In this document: positions 12,879 to 15,181 of the stretch, piece by piece
Layout of the letters: each line of letters starts with the position of its first letter
Numbering within the stretch: the first letter of the stretch is position 1
Origin: DATCDR01 sp036510575
GTDB lineage: Bacteria; Actinomycetota; Acidimicrobiia; Acidimicrobiales; Bog-793
Length of the DNA: 15,181 nt
Reading direction: 5' to 3'
Assembly: GCA_036510575.1 (NCBI GenBank)
Contig: DATCDR010000248.1
Span: 1-15,181 of the forward strand
Program-made: the position numbers and the translations under genes
Notes under the pieces: generated by a model
Database searches by the model: none
Told to the model about the DNA's origin: nothing
The model's input: the letters and a program-made list of their open reading frames with translations, nothing else

Positions 12879-14569
12879 CTCGCTCCGCCCTTCTCGTCTC
12901 GAAGCGTCGATTCGGTGACCACAGCAGTGATCTCGCCGTCAGCGAGTCGAGTGATCACCACGTCATCGGGCCCCGCATCAGTGGCCGATCGAAGAAGACG
13001 GCCAGAGCTCAGACGCGTCAAGCTCCAGCCACGCTCGAGTTGTCGGCGCGGATCGAAGGCCCGCAGCACCTGGGCTCGGCGTTCGAGCGCGGTCTCTCCG
13101 GTCGCGACAGCTCGTTCACCGGCTCGCGAAAGCAGCGCCGTCGAGGTCGTCAGGTGGCTTCGTGAGCGTGCAACCGTTTCGCTCGCCATCACGCCGAGCC
13201 GCGCGGCAACGAGGTCGACGTCGCGTGCGCGCCGCTCGAGTTGGTAGCGAGCTGCGGTCGAGAGACGCTCGCGCGCCGACGTCACGCGGTGGCCCTGCGC
13301 CTCGAGGCGTGCCCGAGCGAGCCCCGCCGCGGTCGAGATCCGCCTCTCTATCTCTTCCCAGTACGTCGAGACCCGTGCGACGATGGCCTCGCCGCACGCG
13401 GTAGGCGTGATGAACGCGAGGCCTGCCACCTCATCGGCAACCGATCGATCACCGGTGTGGCCGATGCCTGTCCAGACCGGGAACGGAGCGGTGGCAATCG
13501 CGCGAGCAACTGCTTCGGCATCGAAAGCAGCCAGGTCGCCTCTCGCGCCACCACCGCGAATCACGACCGCGAGGTCAGGCTCGAAGTCGGCAAGGCGACC
13601 GAGCGCCGCCGCGATCTTTGCAGGCGCCTCGCTTCCTTGAACCAACGTGGCCTCGACCTGGAGCACGAAGGCGAAACCCGATCGCTCCAGCTCACCGATG
13701 AAGTCATGGTGTGCCTCGGTACCTGGGCTCGTGACGACTCCGATCCGTAGCGGCACGATCGGAACGAGATGCGCCGCGTTGGCGCGCAACAACCCCTCGC
13801 TCTCAAGCATCAGAAGTAGGCGACGCCGCGCAGCGGCTATGCCACCGAGCAGGGCTTCGATGTCGAGGGCCGTGAGCGTGAACTGCAGCTTCGATGCACC
13901 CTCCCAGACGCCGACCTTGCCACGCACCCGAACGACGCGCCCAACCTGGAGGTCGACGCCGGCGGCATTGAGCGCCTGCGCGACTGCCGGCCAGTCTCGA
14001 GACCAGCAGACGACCTGAAGCTGCTGTGCAGACTGCTTGCCTGCCTGATCACCACCGTGATCGCCGAGCTCAAGGTAGTGATGCCCGCGCGACTCACGAA
14101 TGCTCCGGATCTCTCCGGTCACCCAGACCTCGTCGGTGAACTCACTACGAAGTGCGTGACGAATTCGTGCGTAGAACTCCGCAATCGAGAGCGACTCGCC
14201 CTCGCTCAGACCCGTGTCATCGCCCTGGCCAGATTCGTCGACCTCGAAGTCGACATCACTCGGGGACGACGCTGTCTCAGTGGCCAGCGACGTCAGGTGG
14301 GCGCCGCGGCTCGGATGCCAATTCGTCGACCGCGTGCCTGCTCCGTCAGCTGACCCGTTGCTCTCCAGCGCCTGGGATCGGTCCGTTTCTGGCTCGTCGC
14401 GCTTGGTCGCCACCGCTTGTACCTTGGCAATACGCGCCAAGAGCTCGTCGGTGCTTGGCGAGGCGTCGTCGAACACCTCTTTGCCGGTGCGCCGGCTTCG
14501 CTTCTTCGACGGGATCGTCGCCTCTATCGCCACCTCAAAATCGAAGCGCAGCTCCTCAGAGGGACTCAT
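12875..14569 (-). CDS. xseA: Exodeoxyribonuclease VII large subunit, with N-terminal extension
   Basis: The 564 residues are about 120 longer than usual. Residues 1-125 are acidic and Ser/Thr-rich with no recognisable fold. The normal protein starts near 128 with SIAEFYARIRHALRSEF and VTGEIRSIRES, the OB-fold that binds single-stranded DNA (to ~236). RIGVVTSPGTEAHHDFI (275-291) opens the catalytic domain. AVVIRGGGARGDLAAFD (334-350) and GIGHTGDRSVADEVAG (368-383) are the family active-site blocks, though the usual RGGGS-x-EDLW reads RGGGARGDLAAF. A long Arg/Ala-rich coiled-coil region (~400-530) binds XseB. ATG 14569 has only a weak ribosome site, so a later start within the extension is possible. 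It is divergent from rnpB. Confidence 0.88.
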   Translation of the reverse strand: MSPSEELRFDFEVAIEATIPSKKRSRRTGKEVFDDASPSTDELLARIAKVQAVATKRDEPETDRSQALESNGSADGAGTRSTNWHPSRGAHLTSLATETASSPSDVDFEVDESGQGDDTGLSEGESLSIAEFYARIRHALRSEFTDEVWVTGEIRSIRESRGHHYLELGDHGGDQAGKQSAQQLQVVCWSRDWPAVAQALNAAGVDLQVGRVVRVRGKVGVWEGASKLQFTLTALDIEALLGGIAAARRRLLLMLESEGLLRANAAHLVPIVPLRIGVVTSPGTEAHHDFIGELERSGFAFVLQVEATLVQGSEAPAKIAAALGRLADFEPDLAVVIRGGGARGDLAAFDAEAVARAIATAPFPVWTGIGHTGDRSVADEVAGLAFITPTACGEAIVARVSTYWEEIERRISTAAGLARARLEAQGHRVTSARERLSTAARYQLERRARDVDLVAARLGVMASETVARSRSHLTTSTALLSRAGERAVATGETALERRAQVLRAFDPRRQLERGWSLTRLSSGRLLRSATDAGPDDVVITRLADGEITAVVTESTLRDEKGGAR

Positions 14570-14601
14570 CAGCCTGAAGGTTAGCTACGGAGCGGTGCCG
14601 T

Positions 14602-14632
14602 TCTCGCGCACCAGGCCATATTCGGTGCGAGA
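14602..14632. promoter_or_regulatory. Dyad around a possible rnpB -10 box
   Basis: CGCACC (14607-14612) and GGTGCG (14624-14629) are perfect 6-bp arms. TCTCG (14602-14606) and AGA at 14630-14632 extend the dyad with a 2-base offset. The loop contains CATATT (14617-14622), a plausible -10 box for rnpB placed about 20 bp before the RNA. No good -35 is seen. It could be an operator shared with divergent xseA. Confidence 0.35.
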
Positions 14633-14639
14633 CTGTCAG

Positions 14640-14984
<345 letters not shown>

Positions 14985-15030
14985 GTACCAGCTCAACCGC
15001 CGATAATTGGCCGTTGAGCTGGTACTTTTC
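14985..15030 (+). terminator. Strong intrinsic terminator of rnpB
   Basis: GTACCAGCTCAAC (14985-14997) pairs perfectly with GTTGAGCTGGTAC (15013-15025). Three further GC pairs follow after one mismatch, the loop is GATAATT, and TTTT comes next. It begins 4 bases after P1 closes, so it also defines the 3' end of the RNA. Confidence 0.93.
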
Positions 15031-15106
15031 TGACCCTCCTTGACCGCTGCCGACCACTGTTCGCGATGCTTCCGCGTCAGTTTCGCGTCAGATCACAAGG
15101 GCCGTA

Positions 15107-15135
15107 TTGACGGTAAGCAACGCGTTGCTGGGATA
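15107..15135 (+). promoter_or_regulatory. Possible promoter with a palindrome in its spacer
   Basis: TTGACG (15107-15112) is followed after 17 bp by GGGATA (15130-15135), a poor -10. The spacer holds the 14-bp perfect palindrome AGCAACGCGTTGCT (15116-15129). Two direct copies of CGCGTCAG lie just upstream at 15073-15080 and 15084-15091, one helical turn apart. The gene it would serve lies outside the window. I see no gene in 15031-15181. Confidence 0.3.
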
Positions 15136-15181
15136 GCGGTGACCTCCGATCCTCGCCGTCGATGTGATGCTGCGCACTGCG

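Overview
This window comes from a GC-rich actinobacterium. The evidence is a WhiB-type four-cysteine regulator, a LytR-CpsA-Psr (LCP) envelope protein, many GTG/TTG starts, and a type A RNase P RNA with actinobacterial-looking conserved blocks. The gene set would fit Acidimicrobiia or a relative, but that placement is inference. I see no single obviously new defence or biosynthetic system. The most unusual content is a pile-up of three different insertion sequences, a structured gene-free stretch of about 540 bp, and some sequence oddities in otherwise ordinary genes.

Layout. (1) 1-2470 is a mobile-element patch: the right end of an IS3-family element, a complete-looking IS30-family element with inverted repeats, and an IS110-family element. 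The IS110 transposase is frameshifted by an extra copy of a 4-bp tandem unit. (2) 2524-7987 is an envelope/glycosylation region. A large polytopic membrane protein resembling the PTPS-related / GT-C-like family overlaps by ATGA a family 2 glycosyltransferase of the polyprenyl-phosphate mannose synthase type. Next come a convergent secreted helical protein of unknown function and a divergent LCP ligase. (3) 7997-10046 holds a DEDDh exonuclease whose last ~44 codons lie antisense to trpD, then trpD and whiB on the minus strand. (4) 10047-10584 has no convincing gene but several good hairpins. (5) 10585-12027 is an FGGY sugar/polyol kinase. (6) 14569-12035 on the minus strand is an xseA-xseB-ACT-domain operon. 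(7) 14640-15030 is rnpB on the plus strand with a strong intrinsic terminator, followed by 151 bp with a palindrome in a possible promoter.

How the genes may work together. The membrane protein and the GT2 enzyme are probably translationally coupled and could make and use a lipid-linked sugar at the membrane. The LCP protein next door would attach a glycopolymer to peptidoglycan. XseA and XseB form exonuclease VII and overlap by ATGA. whiB and trpD are close enough to share a transcript. Protein names rest on reading motifs by eye, with no database search.
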